Assembly (NCBI RefSeq): GCF_027111295.1
Contig: NZ_CP114287.1
Coordinates: 1,426,001-1,490,000, forward strand
Source of the DNA: Flavobacterium gelatinilyticum
GTDB lineage: Bacteria; Bacteroidota; Bacteroidia; Flavobacteriales; Flavobacteriaceae
Direction of reading: 5' to 3'
Length of the DNA: 64,000 nucleotides
Part shown: positions 46,005 to 54,593 of the stretch, one piece after another
Position numbering within the stretch: position 1 is the first letter of the stretch
How the letters are laid out: the number at the start of each line of letters is the position of its first letter
Made by a program: the position numbers and the translations under genes
Notes under the pieces: generated by a model
What the model was told of the DNA's origin: nothing
Databases searched by the model: none
Seen by the model: only the letters and a program-made list of their open reading frames with translations

Positions 46005-46045
46005 AAGCGATTCCTTATTTAGTAAGTGAATCGCTTTTTTTTGCC
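46005..46045 (+). terminator. Terminator of msrB
   Basis: The stem AAAAGCGATTC/GAATCGCTTTT (imperfect middle) is followed by a T-run. Confidence 0.88.
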
Positions 46046-46271
46046 TCAGCTACAATAAAAAGAAAGCTTTATCTTACCAAAATTAAATTTAAAAACTATA
46101 AAAATATCATATTTTTAATAGCTAAACTATTAATTTTGTAATATTTAAACTATTATTTTACACATTAACCAATAAATCTCAAAAAAAATATTAGGTAATT
46201 AAAATCTAATTGATTTTATTTGACGAAAATAAACTCTTAATCAATTAACAAAAAATCAATTACTTAACTTA

Positions 46272-47270
46272 ATGAGATCGTATTCAATTCAGGAAATTAA
46301 TGACATTATTAATGGTGAAATCTATGGCACCACTTCGCAGACCATAACTGCAACTGAGCAGCTAGAAAAAGCAACAACTTCTGAAATTTCCTTTATAGGA
46401 AATAAAAAATACGAAAAATACTGGTCAACATCAAATGCATCCATAGCAGTTGTCAACGAAGATATTTCGATTGAACCAGGTGAAAACCGTGCTTTCATTA
46501 AAGTAAAAAATGCCGATCTGGCCATGTCTCAAATCCTGGCTCTCTTTGCCCCGCCGGCGCCAGTGTTTCGAAACGACATCCATAAAACTGCTGTAATAGA
46601 TGAAACTGCCGTAATTGCCGATGGCGTTAAAATTGGTGCAGGCTGTTATATTGGTCCAAAAGTAGAAATTGGTACCAATACGACGATATATCCAAATGTG
46701 ACTATTTTAGACGAATGTACTATTGGAAAAAATACGGTGATCTGGTCTGGTACCGTTATCCGTGAACGTTGTCATATAGGAAGCGATTGTATCATTCATC
46801 CTAATGCTACAATTGGTGCTGATGGTTTTGGATTCCGCCCTTGTACCGAAAAAGGTCTGGTAAAAATCCCGCAGATTGGAAATGTGATTATTGGCAATGG
46901 TGTCGAAATTGGAGCGAATTCATGTGTAGACCGTGGTAAGTTCAGCTCGACTGTTCTTGGAGACGGCTGTAAAATTGATAATCTGGTTCAGATTGGACAC
47001 AACAGTAAATTAGGTAAGTTTTGTATCATGGCAGGAAACAGTGGCCTTGCCGGTTCTGTAACTTTAGGAAACGGAGTTATTATTGGCGGCAGCGCATCGA
47101 TAAAAGACCATACTTGCATTGGTGACGGAGCAGTAATTGGTGCAGGATCAGGCGTAACCGGAGATGTTCCGGCAGGAAAAACCATGCTGGGTTATCCGGC
47201 TGTTGAAGCTCGTGACGCCTTAAAACAATGGGCAATGTTGAAACGAATGGTCTGCAGCCCTAAAAAATAA
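46272..47270 (+). CDS. lpxD: LpxD-like UDP-3-O-acylglucosamine N-acyltransferase
   Basis: The 332-residue protein has an N-terminal alpha/beta domain (about 1-100) and a long left-handed beta-helix of hexapeptide repeats (isoleucine every six residues), followed by a C-terminal helix (LKQWAMLKRMV). The catalytic His is probably H243 in NLVQIGHNSKLGKFCIMAGNSG. LpxD adds the N-linked acyl chain in lipid A synthesis. It is not in a lipid A gene cluster here, so it may be an isolated or second copy acting on another substrate. The family call is firm, the exact acceptor less so. Confidence 0.85.
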   Translation: MRSYSIQEINDIINGEIYGTTSQTITATEQLEKATTSEISFIGNKKYEKYWSTSNASIAVVNEDISIEPGENRAFIKVKNADLAMSQILALFAPPAPVFRNDIHKTAVIDETAVIADGVKIGAGCYIGPKVEIGTNTTIYPNVTILDECTIGKNTVIWSGTVIRERCHIGSDCIIHPNATIGADGFGFRPCTEKGLVKIPQIGNVIIGNGVEIGANSCVDRGKFSSTVLGDGCKIDNLVQIGHNSKLGKFCIMAGNSGLAGSVTLGNGVIIGGSASIKDHTCIGDGAVIGAGSGVTGDVPAGKTMLGYPAVEARDALKQWAMLKRMVCSPKK

Positions 47271-47296
47271 TCTTTATTACAATTTAGATAAATAAA

Positions 47297-47334
47297 AAAA
47301 CAGAAGCTCATTTTCAGCTTCTGTTTTTTGTTTT
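47297..47334. terminator. Shared terminator of lpxD-like gene and the membrane operon
   Basis: The perfect stem AACAGAAGCT/AGCTTCTGTT with an A-run on one side and a T-run on the other, between convergent units. Confidence 0.88.
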
Positions 47335-47539
47335 ATAGTGCTTCGCATTCAAAGCCTATAACTTTCAATAAAAAAATGACTTTCTCTATAATATCTTCTT
47401 TAGATTCAAACCGCAAAATATTATCGCAGTCTTCGAGATCAAAATTCCACTTTGAATTTGGAAATAACTGATTTAGTTTTGGTGTGACCCTCTTTACTTT
47501 CGAAACGCTGTCGATATTTGTTTTAAATACAAAAACCAT
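47333..47539 (-). CDS. Small conserved cytoplasmic protein
   Basis: The frame gives 68 residues from ATG 47539 (MVFVFKTNID); a TTG start two codons earlier is not preferred. The pattern FKTNIDSVSKVKRVTPKLNQLF followed by SKWNFDLEDCDNILRFES is one I associate with small conserved Bacteroidota proteins with a ferredoxin-like shape, reminiscent of heavy-metal-associated domains but without a CxxC. It is the last gene of the operon that starts at 48320, 15 bp after the DUF3817 gene. The function is unknown. Confidence 0.65.
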   Translation of the reverse strand: MVFVFKTNIDSVSKVKRVTPKLNQLFPNSKWNFDLEDCDNILRFESKEDIIEKVIFLLKVIGFECEAL

Positions 47540-47554
47540 AATCAAAGCAATTAG

Positions 47555-47860
47555 TTACGAAATTTTCTTTAAGATTTTAGAATCTATATAGAAAGTCCCA
47601 AAAGGAATTACGCAAGCCAAAAGCACTTTCCATGTCGTATCCTTAAACTTCCAGTTCTGCTCTACTCCAACACTCAGCGTATTAAAAATAAAAAGCAGAA
47701 ACAAAGCGCCATGAACGGTCCCTACAGGTCTTGTCAGAAATGGCATTCCAAAAATATATTTCATTGGCATAGCTATAAAAAGCAAAATCAAAAGAGATGT
47801 TCCTTCCAGAAATCCAATAATTCGTAAACGTCCGGTATTTGTCTGAAGTAAATTTTTCAT
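47555..47860 (-). CDS. DUF3817 integral membrane protein
   Basis: From ATG 47860 this is a 101-residue protein with three hydrophobic segments. LQTNTGRLRIIGFLEGTSLLILLFIAMPMKYIFG and TRPVGTVHGALFLLFIF are the hallmark motifs of DUF3817, whose function is unknown. A longer start at 47914 is rejected because it would overlap the upstream gene; with ATG 47860 it begins 1 bp after that gene stops. It belongs to the three-gene operon preceded by the TetR operator. Confidence 0.85.
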   Translation of the reverse strand: MKNLLQTNTGRLRIIGFLEGTSLLILLFIAMPMKYIFGMPFLTRPVGTVHGALFLLFIFNTLSVGVEQNWKFKDTTWKVLLACVIPFGTFYIDSKILKKIS

Positions 47861-47861
47861 A

Positions 47862-48320
47862 TTATCTAAAATAAGGTCGGTTGGCAAGAGGTGAAAAAGG
47901 CCACGGAATGGCAATAAAAATTAGAATTAAAGCAATTGAAAACCATATAAGCATAGTTCTGAACTTTTGTTCATCGGCCGGTCTTCTTTTGGCTAAAGCC
48001 GAACCAATTGTAAGCACAACAATAGCAGCAAGCATTAAAATGATGTGAATAAGACCGAAAAATAACATATCCAGGTTCTGACTTCCCCCTTTAAAGTTTT
48101 TCCAGAAATACTTCACAATCGGACTCTGCACATAAACCAATATTCCAAAGACGAGCTGAATATGAGCAATTGTTGCTGTCCAGTGCCGGACTAAATTATC
48201 TTTTCGTGTAAAAGAAAGTTGATACGAATATCCTTTGTAAGCCCTGTAAATAGAATAGAACAAGCTTAACAATACGAGCCATCGCATAAAAGAATGGCAG
48301 ACTAAAATAGATTGATACAT
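47862..48320 (-). CDS. Four-span membrane protein, first gene of the TetR-controlled operon
   Basis: The 152-residue protein has hydrophobic segments near residues 10-25, 50-67, 85-107 and 122-140. The wording HSFMRWLVLLSLFYSIYRA, HWTATIAHIQLVFGILVYV and RRPADEQKFRTMLIWFSIAL is conserved in Bacteroidota proteins of unknown function, as far as I can tell. The two histidines in helices might bind heme, but this is speculative. An exact -7 box TATATTTG (48343-48350, minus strand) with a TetR-type palindrome across the -33 region precedes it. Confidence 0.8.
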   Translation of the reverse strand: MYQSILVCHSFMRWLVLLSLFYSIYRAYKGYSYQLSFTRKDNLVRHWTATIAHIQLVFGILVYVQSPIVKYFWKNFKGGSQNLDMLFFGLIHIILMLAAIVVLTIGSALAKRRPADEQKFRTMLIWFSIALILIFIAIPWPFSPLANRPYFR

Positions 48321-48342
48321 TGTTTTTTGATTAAGAACAATG

Positions 48343-48379
48343 CAAATATATTTAAAAACATACTAATTAGTATGTTTTT
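48343..48379 (-). promoter_or_regulatory. TetR-type operator in the promoter of the membrane operon
   Basis: A perfect 26-bp palindrome with core ATACTAATTAGTAT (48354-48379 overall) lies directly upstream of the -7 box TATATTTG (48343-48350). Its 14-bp core recurs at 48986-48999, upstream of the tetR start. A bound dimer would block polymerase. Confidence 0.82.
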
Positions 48380-48389
48380 GATTCGGTTT

Positions 48390-48980
48390 TTATTTTAAAT
48401 CATTCAAATACCTTTTAAACTCCTGCAAATAAACAACATAAACCGATTCGTTATTTTGAAGTTTTCCTAAATTACGAACTCCCCAATAACCCGATAACAT
48501 TAAAACTGCCACTTGTTCGCCCGCAATATCCTTTCGAATCAATCCTGATTTTTTAGCTTTTTCAATGGCATTTACAATGGCTGTTTTCCATGAATTTACC
48601 AATTCTGCCAAGGCTTCGCTAAACTTAGCGTTCCAGGGAGACATTTCCTGAGTCAGATTACCAACCGGACAACCGTATTTTATCTGCAAAAAAGGATCTT
48701 CAAGCAGCAAATACGCAATCATATTATAAAAATCCTCAATTGGATTTTCAGAAGCTTCTGTTGGTTTTAAAAAATGTTCCTGCATTGTCGGCTTCAGTAT
48801 ATCTTCAATAATCGCAATTCCCATTTCGTCTTTAGTTTTAAAATGGTAATAAAAAGCCCCTTTTGTCACTTTTGTTGTGGCAATTATTTCGTCAATACTG
48901 GTTGTCTGATATCCTTTGGTATAAATCAGTTCGAATGCTTTCTGAAGAATTGTGAGTCTGGTATTGGCTGCTTTTGACAT
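48390..48980 (-). CDS. TetR/AcrR-family transcriptional repressor
   Basis: The 196-residue protein has the N-terminal TetR helix-turn-helix (RLTILQKAFELIYTKGYQTTSIDEI and TKVTKGAFYYHFKTKDEM) and a C-terminal helical ligand-binding domain (about 60-196) containing a YGCPVGNLTQEMSP stretch of the TetR_C group common in this phylum. The inducer is unknown. The same palindrome core is found 5 bp upstream of its start codon and in the promoter of the adjacent operon, so the protein probably represses itself and that operon. Confidence 0.9.
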   Translation of the reverse strand: MSKAANTRLTILQKAFELIYTKGYQTTSIDEIIATTKVTKGAFYYHFKTKDEMGIAIIEDILKPTMQEHFLKPTEASENPIEDFYNMIAYLLLEDPFLQIKYGCPVGNLTQEMSPWNAKFSEALAELVNSWKTAIVNAIEKAKKSGLIRKDIAGEQVAVLMLSGYWGVRNLGKLQNNESVYVVYLQEFKRYLNDLK

Positions 48981-48985
48981 AAAAA

Positions 48986-48999
48986 ATACTAATTAGTAT
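48986..48999 (-). promoter_or_regulatory. TetR-type operator, second copy, at the tetR start
   Basis: The perfect palindrome ATACTAATTAGTAT lies 5 bp upstream of the tetR ATG. It is identical to the 14-bp core of the operator at 48354-48379. Confidence 0.82.
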
Positions 49000-49154
49000 A
49001 AAAAACAAAATTACAGAAAAATATGCTTTCCTATTTCTTTCAAACATCTTCCAAAAAACAATTTTGCACATCATTTAATACCAAAACTCCTTTCGTTTAT
49101 TTCAATTGATTTTGTAAATTAGCCAAGACTATTTTGTAAAATCAATATTATATC

Positions 49155-50783
49155 ATGGATTTAAACTTCAATAAAAACGAAGATCACAATAAACTGCTTC
49201 TTTCAGAATTAAAACAAAAATTTGCCAAAGTAAAATTGGGCGGAGGCGAAAAAAGAATAGAAAAACTGCATTCCGAAGGAAAAATGACAGCCCGTGAACG
49301 TATCGATTATTTATTGGATAAAGATTCTAAACGCATCGAAATTGGCGGTTTTGCAGGAGAAGGAATGTATCCTGAACACGGCGGCTGTCCATCTGGAGGT
49401 GTTGTGGTAAAAATTGGTTATATAAAAGGAAAACAATGTATTGTTGTTGCCAATGATGCGACTGTAAAAGCAGGTGCCTGGTTTCCTATTACAGGCAAAA
49501 AAAATCTGCGTGCACAGGAAATCGCAATCGAAAACCGGCTTCCTATTATTTATTTGGTAGACAGTGCCGGGGTTTATCTGCCTATGCAGGATGAAATTTT
49601 TCCGGATAAGGAACATTTTGGCCGAATCTTTAGAAACAATGCCCAAATGAGCAGTATGGGCATTACACAAATTGCCGCCGTAATGGGAAGCTGTGTTGCC
49701 GGGGGCGCTTACCTGCCTATTATGAGTGACGAAGCTTTAATTGTAGATAAAACCGGAAGTATTTTCCTTGCCGGAAGTTATCTGGTAAAAGCCGCCATTG
49801 GCGAAACTATTGACAACGAAACTTTGGGTGGTGCAACAACGCATTGTGAAATTTCAGGAGTTACAGATTATAAGGCTAAAGATGATAAAGATGCTTTGGA
49901 CAAAATCAAAAATATTGTAGACAAAATAGGCGATTTTGATAAGGCAGGTTATAACAGAATCAAGGCAGAAAAACCGGCTTTGGAACCAAATGATATCTAC
50001 GGAATTTTACCAAAAGCCCGAAACGAACAATATGACATGATGGAAATTATCAATCGTCTGGTTGATAATTCAGAATTCGAAGCCTATAAAGATGGCTACG
50101 GACAAACCATAATTACCGGCTATGCCCGCATTGACGGCTGGGCTGTAGGTATTGTTGCCAACCAGAGAAAAGTAGTTAAAACCAAAAAAGGCGAAATGCA
50201 GTTTGGAGGTGTTATATATTCTGACAGTGCCGATAAAGCCACTCGCTTTATAGCAAACTGCAACCAGAAAAAAATTCCTTTAGTTTTTATACAAGACGTA
50301 ACCGGATTTATGGTAGGTTCAAAATCTGAACACGGAGGTATTATAAAAGACGGTGCAAAAATGGTTAATGCCGTAAGCAATTCGGTTGTACCCAAATTTA
50401 CTGTCATCGTAGGAAATTCATACGGAGCAGGAAATTATGCCATGTGCGGCAAAGCATACGATCCGAGATTGATATTTGCATGGCCGAGTGCAGAACTTGC
50501 CGTTATGGGAGGTACTCAGGCGGCGAAAGTACTGGCGCAAATAGAAGCTTCTTCGTTAAAAGCGAAAGGAGAAATTATCGATGAAGCAAAAGAAACCGAA
50601 CTCTTCAATAAAATCAAAGCAAAATACGATGAACAGGTTTCTCCGTATTATGCTGCTTCCAGACTTTGGACAGATGCGATAATTGATCCTTTAGATACAC
50701 GCACCTGGATTTCAATGGGAATCCAAGCTGCCGACCATGCTCCTATTCAAAAACCATTTAATCTTGGCGTAATTCAGGTTTAA
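49155..50783 (+). CDS. Acyl-CoA carboxylase beta (carboxyltransferase) subunit
   Basis: The 542-residue protein is the biotin-dependent carboxyltransferase of the methylcrotonyl-/propionyl-CoA carboxylase type. The N-half has KMTARERIDYLLD and the crotonase-like GSCVAGGAYLPIMSDE; the C-half has GNSYGAGNYAMCGKAYDPRLIFAWPSAELAVMGG, a pattern most typical of methylcrotonyl-CoA carboxylase (leucine degradation). No biotin carboxylase/BCCP subunit gene is adjacent, so the substrate is not decided and a partner must be encoded elsewhere. It is monocistronic. Confidence 0.87.
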   Translation: MDLNFNKNEDHNKLLLSELKQKFAKVKLGGGEKRIEKLHSEGKMTARERIDYLLDKDSKRIEIGGFAGEGMYPEHGGCPSGGVVVKIGYIKGKQCIVVANDATVKAGAWFPITGKKNLRAQEIAIENRLPIIYLVDSAGVYLPMQDEIFPDKEHFGRIFRNNAQMSSMGITQIAAVMGSCVAGGAYLPIMSDEALIVDKTGSIFLAGSYLVKAAIGETIDNETLGGATTHCEISGVTDYKAKDDKDALDKIKNIVDKIGDFDKAGYNRIKAEKPALEPNDIYGILPKARNEQYDMMEIINRLVDNSEFEAYKDGYGQTIITGYARIDGWAVGIVANQRKVVKTKKGEMQFGGVIYSDSADKATRFIANCNQKKIPLVFIQDVTGFMVGSKSEHGGIIKDGAKMVNAVSNSVVPKFTVIVGNSYGAGNYAMCGKAYDPRLIFAWPSAELAVMGGTQAAKVLAQIEASSLKAKGEIIDEAKETELFNKIKAKYDEQVSPYYAASRLWTDAIIDPLDTRTWISMGIQAADHAPIQKPFNLGVIQV

Positions 50784-50906
50784 ATTTTCCTAAATTTATT
50801 TAAAAACGCAAAATAAATCACAAAAACCTAATTTTCAAGTACTTATTTTAAAAATGTCATTAAAAATTTAGTAATTTTAATATACAATTTTTAATCACGT
50901 AGTATC

Positions 50907-51329
50907 ATGGAAAATGTTAAGAGTTTAAATAAGTGGGCAAATGCGCATACTTATTTACCGGTAGATTTAGTGCGTATTATTTTGGGGGTATTTTTATTCA
51001 TGAAAGGGATTTCGTTTGTAACCAATGCTCAGTATCTGCATGATTTAATTTCCCCTGTTGATCAGTATGGCGGCGGTATGTTTCTTTTGCATTACATTGC
51101 ACCCGCTCACATGATTGGAGGAATAATGATTGTTTTTGGACTGCTCACCCGATGGGCGATTGCAACTCAATTACCAGTTTTGTTTGGTGCTGTACTGATT
51201 AATTTTATGGGAAAAATGCATTCCGAAAGCCTTACAATGGCCATAGTAGTTTTACTTTTATGCATTTTCTTCTTATTCTACGGAGGCGGTAAACATTCTG
51301 CTGATTATTACTTCAAAATGCAGCAATAA
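50907..51329 (+). CDS. DoxX-family membrane protein
   Basis: The 140-residue protein has four predicted transmembrane segments (near 22-38, 60-78, 82-96, 108-126). The pattern DLVRIILGVFLFMKGISFV and HMIGGIMIVFGLLTRWAI is characteristic of DoxX/DoxD-like proteins, which are linked to thiosulfate or redox metabolism in a few species, but for most members the function is unknown. A terminator follows, so it is a single-gene unit. Confidence 0.85.
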   Translation: MENVKSLNKWANAHTYLPVDLVRIILGVFLFMKGISFVTNAQYLHDLISPVDQYGGGMFLLHYIAPAHMIGGIMIVFGLLTRWAIATQLPVLFGAVLINFMGKMHSESLTMAIVVLLLCIFFLFYGGGKHSADYYFKMQQ

Positions 51330-51337
51330 CATACTTT

Positions 51338-51376
51338 TTTATCCTCGGCTTCAGCAATTAAACTGAGGATAAATAC
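51338..51376 (+). terminator. Possible terminator of doxX
   Basis: The stem TTTATCCTC pairs with GAGGATAAA over a 17-base loop. The T-run is weak, so this is less certain than the other terminators. Confidence 0.5.
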
Positions 51377-51450
51377 AAAAAACCGTTTTTAAGAAGTAAT
51401 TAGCACTTTAAAATTTCTTTTATTGTGTTTTATGAACTAAATTCGCCCCC

Positions 51451-51798
51451 ATGAATTGGATTCGTAAAACTGTTTTATTACTATCACTTTTGATGATTGC
51501 TTTCTTTGCCACTCAGGCAGATGGACTTTCTATGCATCAAATCGAAAGTCAAAAAACAGATACCAATTTCTGCAAAGACATTGCTGATTCCTCTGCTTTT
51601 ATTCAGCCTCAGGGCAGTTATCAATTTGCAGCCAGTATCAGAACAGATTATCCGGCTGTAATTAAATGGTTTGATTCCTTATTCATAGCTGTACCGCAGC
51701 ACGAAGCTGTAAAAACGGCATTTAACTTTGCCAATCAGCCTTTACCTCAGAGCAAAAAGATTTCGTTAATGCTCTACGCCTTTCATTTTTTCTGGTAA
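51451..51798 (+). CDS. Small exported protein, function unknown
   Basis: The 115-residue protein has a signal peptide (VLLLSLLMIAFFATQADG) and a soluble part of about 90 residues ending MLYAFHFFW with an aromatic tail. Only one Cys is left in the mature part. I recognise no domain. It is in the same direction as its neighbours but lies behind a possible terminator and a 120-bp gap, so it is probably expressed on its own, if at all. Confidence 0.6.
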   Translation: MNWIRKTVLLLSLLMIAFFATQADGLSMHQIESQKTDTNFCKDIADSSAFIQPQGSYQFAASIRTDYPAVIKWFDSLFIAVPQHEAVKTAFNFANQPLPQSKKISLMLYAFHFFW

Positions 51799-51910
51799 AT
51801 AATTCCTGAAATTTAAAATCTCGGGAGGATTTTTTCTTCCTGGTTATTAAACCGTTTTCTACCGGAAACAGTTTACAATTTCATATTATTTATCAAATTT
51901 AAAATCAAAA

Positions 51911-52381
51911 ATGGAAACAAGTGTAACCATAATGGGTATTGTGATTGCGATCATAGTAGCCATTCCAGTATATTTTTCGGCACGATCAAGCGCTGCTAAC
52001 AAATCAAAAATCTTAAATATTAAAAAGAAGTTCAATCCGAATAATCCTCAGGAATTTGATCTTACAGAATCGCAAAGCAACAAAACACTGACAATTGATC
52101 AAAAAAACAGAAAATTTATCCTGATGAATTTCAATCCAAACCAACAGGAATCTACTTATGTTGATTTGAAAAGCGTTTCTTCCTGTAAGTTAGTTTTGAC
52201 TACAGAAGGAAGCTCAGATACTATCGTAAAAATTGATTATGAGTTTCAGGACAAAGAAACTTCAAAAAAAATAACAATCCCATTCTATGATTTTGATGAC
52301 GACCGCATTAAACAAATTAGTGTGTATCAGGATCATATGTTTGCTAAAAAATGGCTTAAAATCATACAGGATTCTATTTAG
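51911..52381 (+). CDS. Single-span membrane protein, function unknown
   Basis: The 156-residue protein has one N-terminal transmembrane segment (residues 5-22, VTIMGIVIAIIVAIPVYFSA) and a cytoplasmic or periplasmic beta-rich domain (EFDLTESQSNKTLTIDQKNRKFILMNFN ... YVDLKSVSSCKLVL), similar in shape to PH-like or WG-like domains. I do not recognise a family. A terminator follows, and hemN is in the next transcript. Confidence 0.7.
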   Translation: METSVTIMGIVIAIIVAIPVYFSARSSAANKSKILNIKKKFNPNNPQEFDLTESQSNKTLTIDQKNRKFILMNFNPNQQESTYVDLKSVSSCKLVLTTEGSSDTIVKIDYEFQDKETSKKITIPFYDFDDDRIKQISVYQDHMFAKKWLKIIQDSI

Positions 52382-52398
52382 TGTTAGTTATTTAATTC

Positions 52399-52437
52399 AG
52401 TAAAAGAGGCTCATAATGAGTCTCTTTTTTTTTGTTA
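52399..52437 (+). terminator. Terminator upstream of hemN
   Basis: The stem AAGAGGCTCA/TGAGTCTCTT with loop TAA is followed by nine T. Confidence 0.9.
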
Positions 52438-52442
52438 ATTAT

Positions 52443-52486
52443 ATGACATTTGTCATTTAATACCCCAGTTCGAAATAGTAATTTTG
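52443..52486 (+). promoter_or_regulatory. FNR-like box and promoter of hemN
   Basis: The dyad ATGACA-TT-TGTCAT (52443-52456) is centred exactly 29.5 bp upstream of TAATTTTG (52479-52486), with no TTG at -33. This is a class II activator geometry with a transcript start near 52492. Confidence 0.72.
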
Positions 52487-52507
52487 ATGAAAACTAAATC
52501 CGTCTTT

Positions 52508-53872
52508 ATGAAAATTTCATTAACCCAGAAGTACAATGTACCGGGTCCCCGATACACTAGCTACCCAACAGTCCCTTATTGGAATGAAGCCGCTTTTAAC
52601 CTGGAGGAGTGGAAATTATCTTTCCAGAAGGCATTTACAGAAAGCAATTCGCAAAACGGAATCAGTTTATACATTCATTTACCATTTTGCGAAAGTATGT
52701 GCACCTTTTGCGGCTGCAATAAAAGGATCACAAAAAATCATTCTGTCGAAGAAAAATACATTGAAGCCGTTCTAAAGGAATGGAGTCTGTACTGCAATTT
52801 ACTTCCTGAAAAACCACTGATCAAAGAGATACATCTTGGTGGAGGAACCCCTACTTTTTTCTCGACTAATAATTTAGAAAATCTTATTAATGGTATTTTT
52901 ACCCGCGCCGATAAAGCTGAAAATCACGAATTCAGTTTTGAAGGGCATCCCAACAATACCACTTACGAACAGCTTAAAAAATTATACGAATTAGGCTTTC
53001 GCCGAGTAAGTTTCGGAGTTCAGGATTATGCCGAAAAAGTTCAGAAAGCCATTAACCGTATTCAGCCTTTTCATAATGTTGCAAAGGTTACTTTTTGGGC
53101 AAAAGAAATTGGGTATAAATCTATTGGTCACGATATTATTTTCGGATTACCATTTCAAACGATTGAGAATGTAATTGATACTGTCGAAAAAACCAACTCT
53201 TTAAAACCTGACCGGTTAGCATTTTACAGTTATGCTCATGTTCCCTGGATAAAAGGCAACGGACAAAGAGGTTTTAATGAAGAAAACCTCCCAAAAGATG
53301 CCGAGAAAAGAAAACTGTACGAAACCGGAAAAGTTTTACTTTCAGAAAACGGGTATCACGAAATAGGAATGGATCATTTTGCCCTGCCCACAGACAGCTT
53401 ATTCTATGCGGCACACAACAACAAAATGCACCGGAATTTTATGGGATACAGCGCTTCTAAAACCCAGCTTATGATAGGTTTAGGAGTTTCCTCAATCAGC
53501 GACAGCTGGTATGCTTTTGCTCAAAACACAAAAACAATTGAGGACTATTATAAAATACTGGAATCAGATCAGCTTCCGGTTGTAAAAGGTCATATTCTCA
53601 ATGAAGAAGATCTTATAATCCGAAAACATATCTTAAACTTAACTTGTGAACTTGAAACTTCCTGGAGTCCTGAATCATTATATTTCAAGGAATTACCGGA
53701 AGTTTTAATCGCTTTAAAAGAGATCGAAAACGATGAATTAATCGTAATCGAAAAGAACAAAATTAAAATTACAGAAGCCGGAAGACCATTCGTACGTAAT
53801 ATTTGTATGGCTTTTGATTTACATTTAAAAAGAAAATCACCGGAAACCAACTTGTTTTCGATGACAGTTTAA
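52508..53872 (+). CDS. hemN: Oxygen-independent coproporphyrinogen III oxidase (radical SAM)
   Basis: From ATG 52508 the protein is 454 residues; upstream ATG/TTG starts at 52484-52489 lie at or before the predicted transcript start and are rejected. It catalyses anaerobic coproporphyrinogen III decarboxylation in heme synthesis. The radical-SAM motif CESMCTFCGC has C61, C65 and C68 for the 4Fe-4S cluster; GGGTPTFF, the SAM-binding LGFRRVSFGVQDY and the C-terminal HemN domain follow. An FNR-like box 29.5 bp from the -7 box suggests induction at low oxygen, fitting the function. Confidence 0.93.
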   Translation: MKISLTQKYNVPGPRYTSYPTVPYWNEAAFNLEEWKLSFQKAFTESNSQNGISLYIHLPFCESMCTFCGCNKRITKNHSVEEKYIEAVLKEWSLYCNLLPEKPLIKEIHLGGGTPTFFSTNNLENLINGIFTRADKAENHEFSFEGHPNNTTYEQLKKLYELGFRRVSFGVQDYAEKVQKAINRIQPFHNVAKVTFWAKEIGYKSIGHDIIFGLPFQTIENVIDTVEKTNSLKPDRLAFYSYAHVPWIKGNGQRGFNEENLPKDAEKRKLYETGKVLLSENGYHEIGMDHFALPTDSLFYAAHNNKMHRNFMGYSASKTQLMIGLGVSSISDSWYAFAQNTKTIEDYYKILESDQLPVVKGHILNEEDLIIRKHILNLTCELETSWSPESLYFKELPEVLIALKEIENDELIVIEKNKIKITEAGRPFVRNICMAFDLHLKRKSPETNLFSMTV

Positions 53873-53880
53873 AAATAAGC

Positions 53881-54582
53881 TTAGTGGCAGTTAGGAGTTC
53901 CTTGAACAAATAAGCTCATACTAGATGGAGATAAATAAGGAATTCCTAAACCTAAGCCTCTTAAGATAAACAAAATCCCAATTATTACTGCAACATAAGG
54001 AATTGCTTTTTGGATTTTATTTCGAAAAGGCAGTTTTAATAATGAATGAATGTAAACCACAACAGTCATTAACGGAATTGTTCCTAATCCGTAAAGCAGC
54101 ATATACAAAATACCAAATCCGGCACTCTGCATGGCAATAGCTCCAAATAAAGCAACATACACCATTCCGCACGGAAGAAATCCGTTTAGCAAGCCAATTG
54201 TAAAAAGAGATTTATAGCTTTTCTTTTTAAACTGGCTTCCCAAATTAGATTTTATTTTTGATATAATTCTGTAAACTGGTTTTGAAAAATTGTATTGGGC
54301 AAAAACTTTCTCCGGAATTAAGACAATAAGAATCATGGCAATACCAATAAATATTGACATTTTTTGCTGCATCCCGGCTAAAAAGAAACCGCGTCCCAGC
54401 AATCCGAAGATTAACCCAATTGTAGAATAAGCCATCAAACGGCCCAAATGATAGGTAATAATCTGTGTTACTTTCTTAGCTTCATTTTGATGATCTACCG
54501 GAAGCATCATAGCAATTGGACCGCACATTCCGACACAATGCAGACTAGTGATGAGTCCCAAAAAGAAAGCTGAAAATAACAT
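53881..54582 (-). CDS. TauE/SafE-type membrane protein of the cco operon
   Basis: The 233-residue protein has about seven transmembrane segments and belongs to the sulfite exporter TauE/SafE family subgroup (DsbD_2/UreH-like) that accompanies cbb3 oxidase genes in Bacteroidota. Two conserved motifs contain cysteines, HCVGMCGPIA near residue 15-24 and NGFLPCGMVYVALFGA near 135. Its role is probably copper or thiol handling during oxidase maturation, an inference from its place as the last gene of the operon after ccoH. Confidence 0.85.
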   Translation of the reverse strand: MLFSAFFLGLITSLHCVGMCGPIAMMLPVDHQNEAKKVTQIITYHLGRLMAYSTIGLIFGLLGRGFFLAGMQQKMSIFIGIAMILIVLIPEKVFAQYNFSKPVYRIISKIKSNLGSQFKKKSYKSLFTIGLLNGFLPCGMVYVALFGAIAMQSAGFGILYMLLYGLGTIPLMTVVVYIHSLLKLPFRNKIQKAIPYVAVIIGILFILRGLGLGIPYLSPSSMSLFVQGTPNCH

Positions 54583-54593
54583 TTTGTGTAGAT

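Noticed and set aside
52484..52507. TTG/ATG starts of hemN at 52484-52489
   Set aside because: They overlap or directly follow the -7 box, while the ATG at 52508 leaves a leader of about 15 nt and gives the family length.
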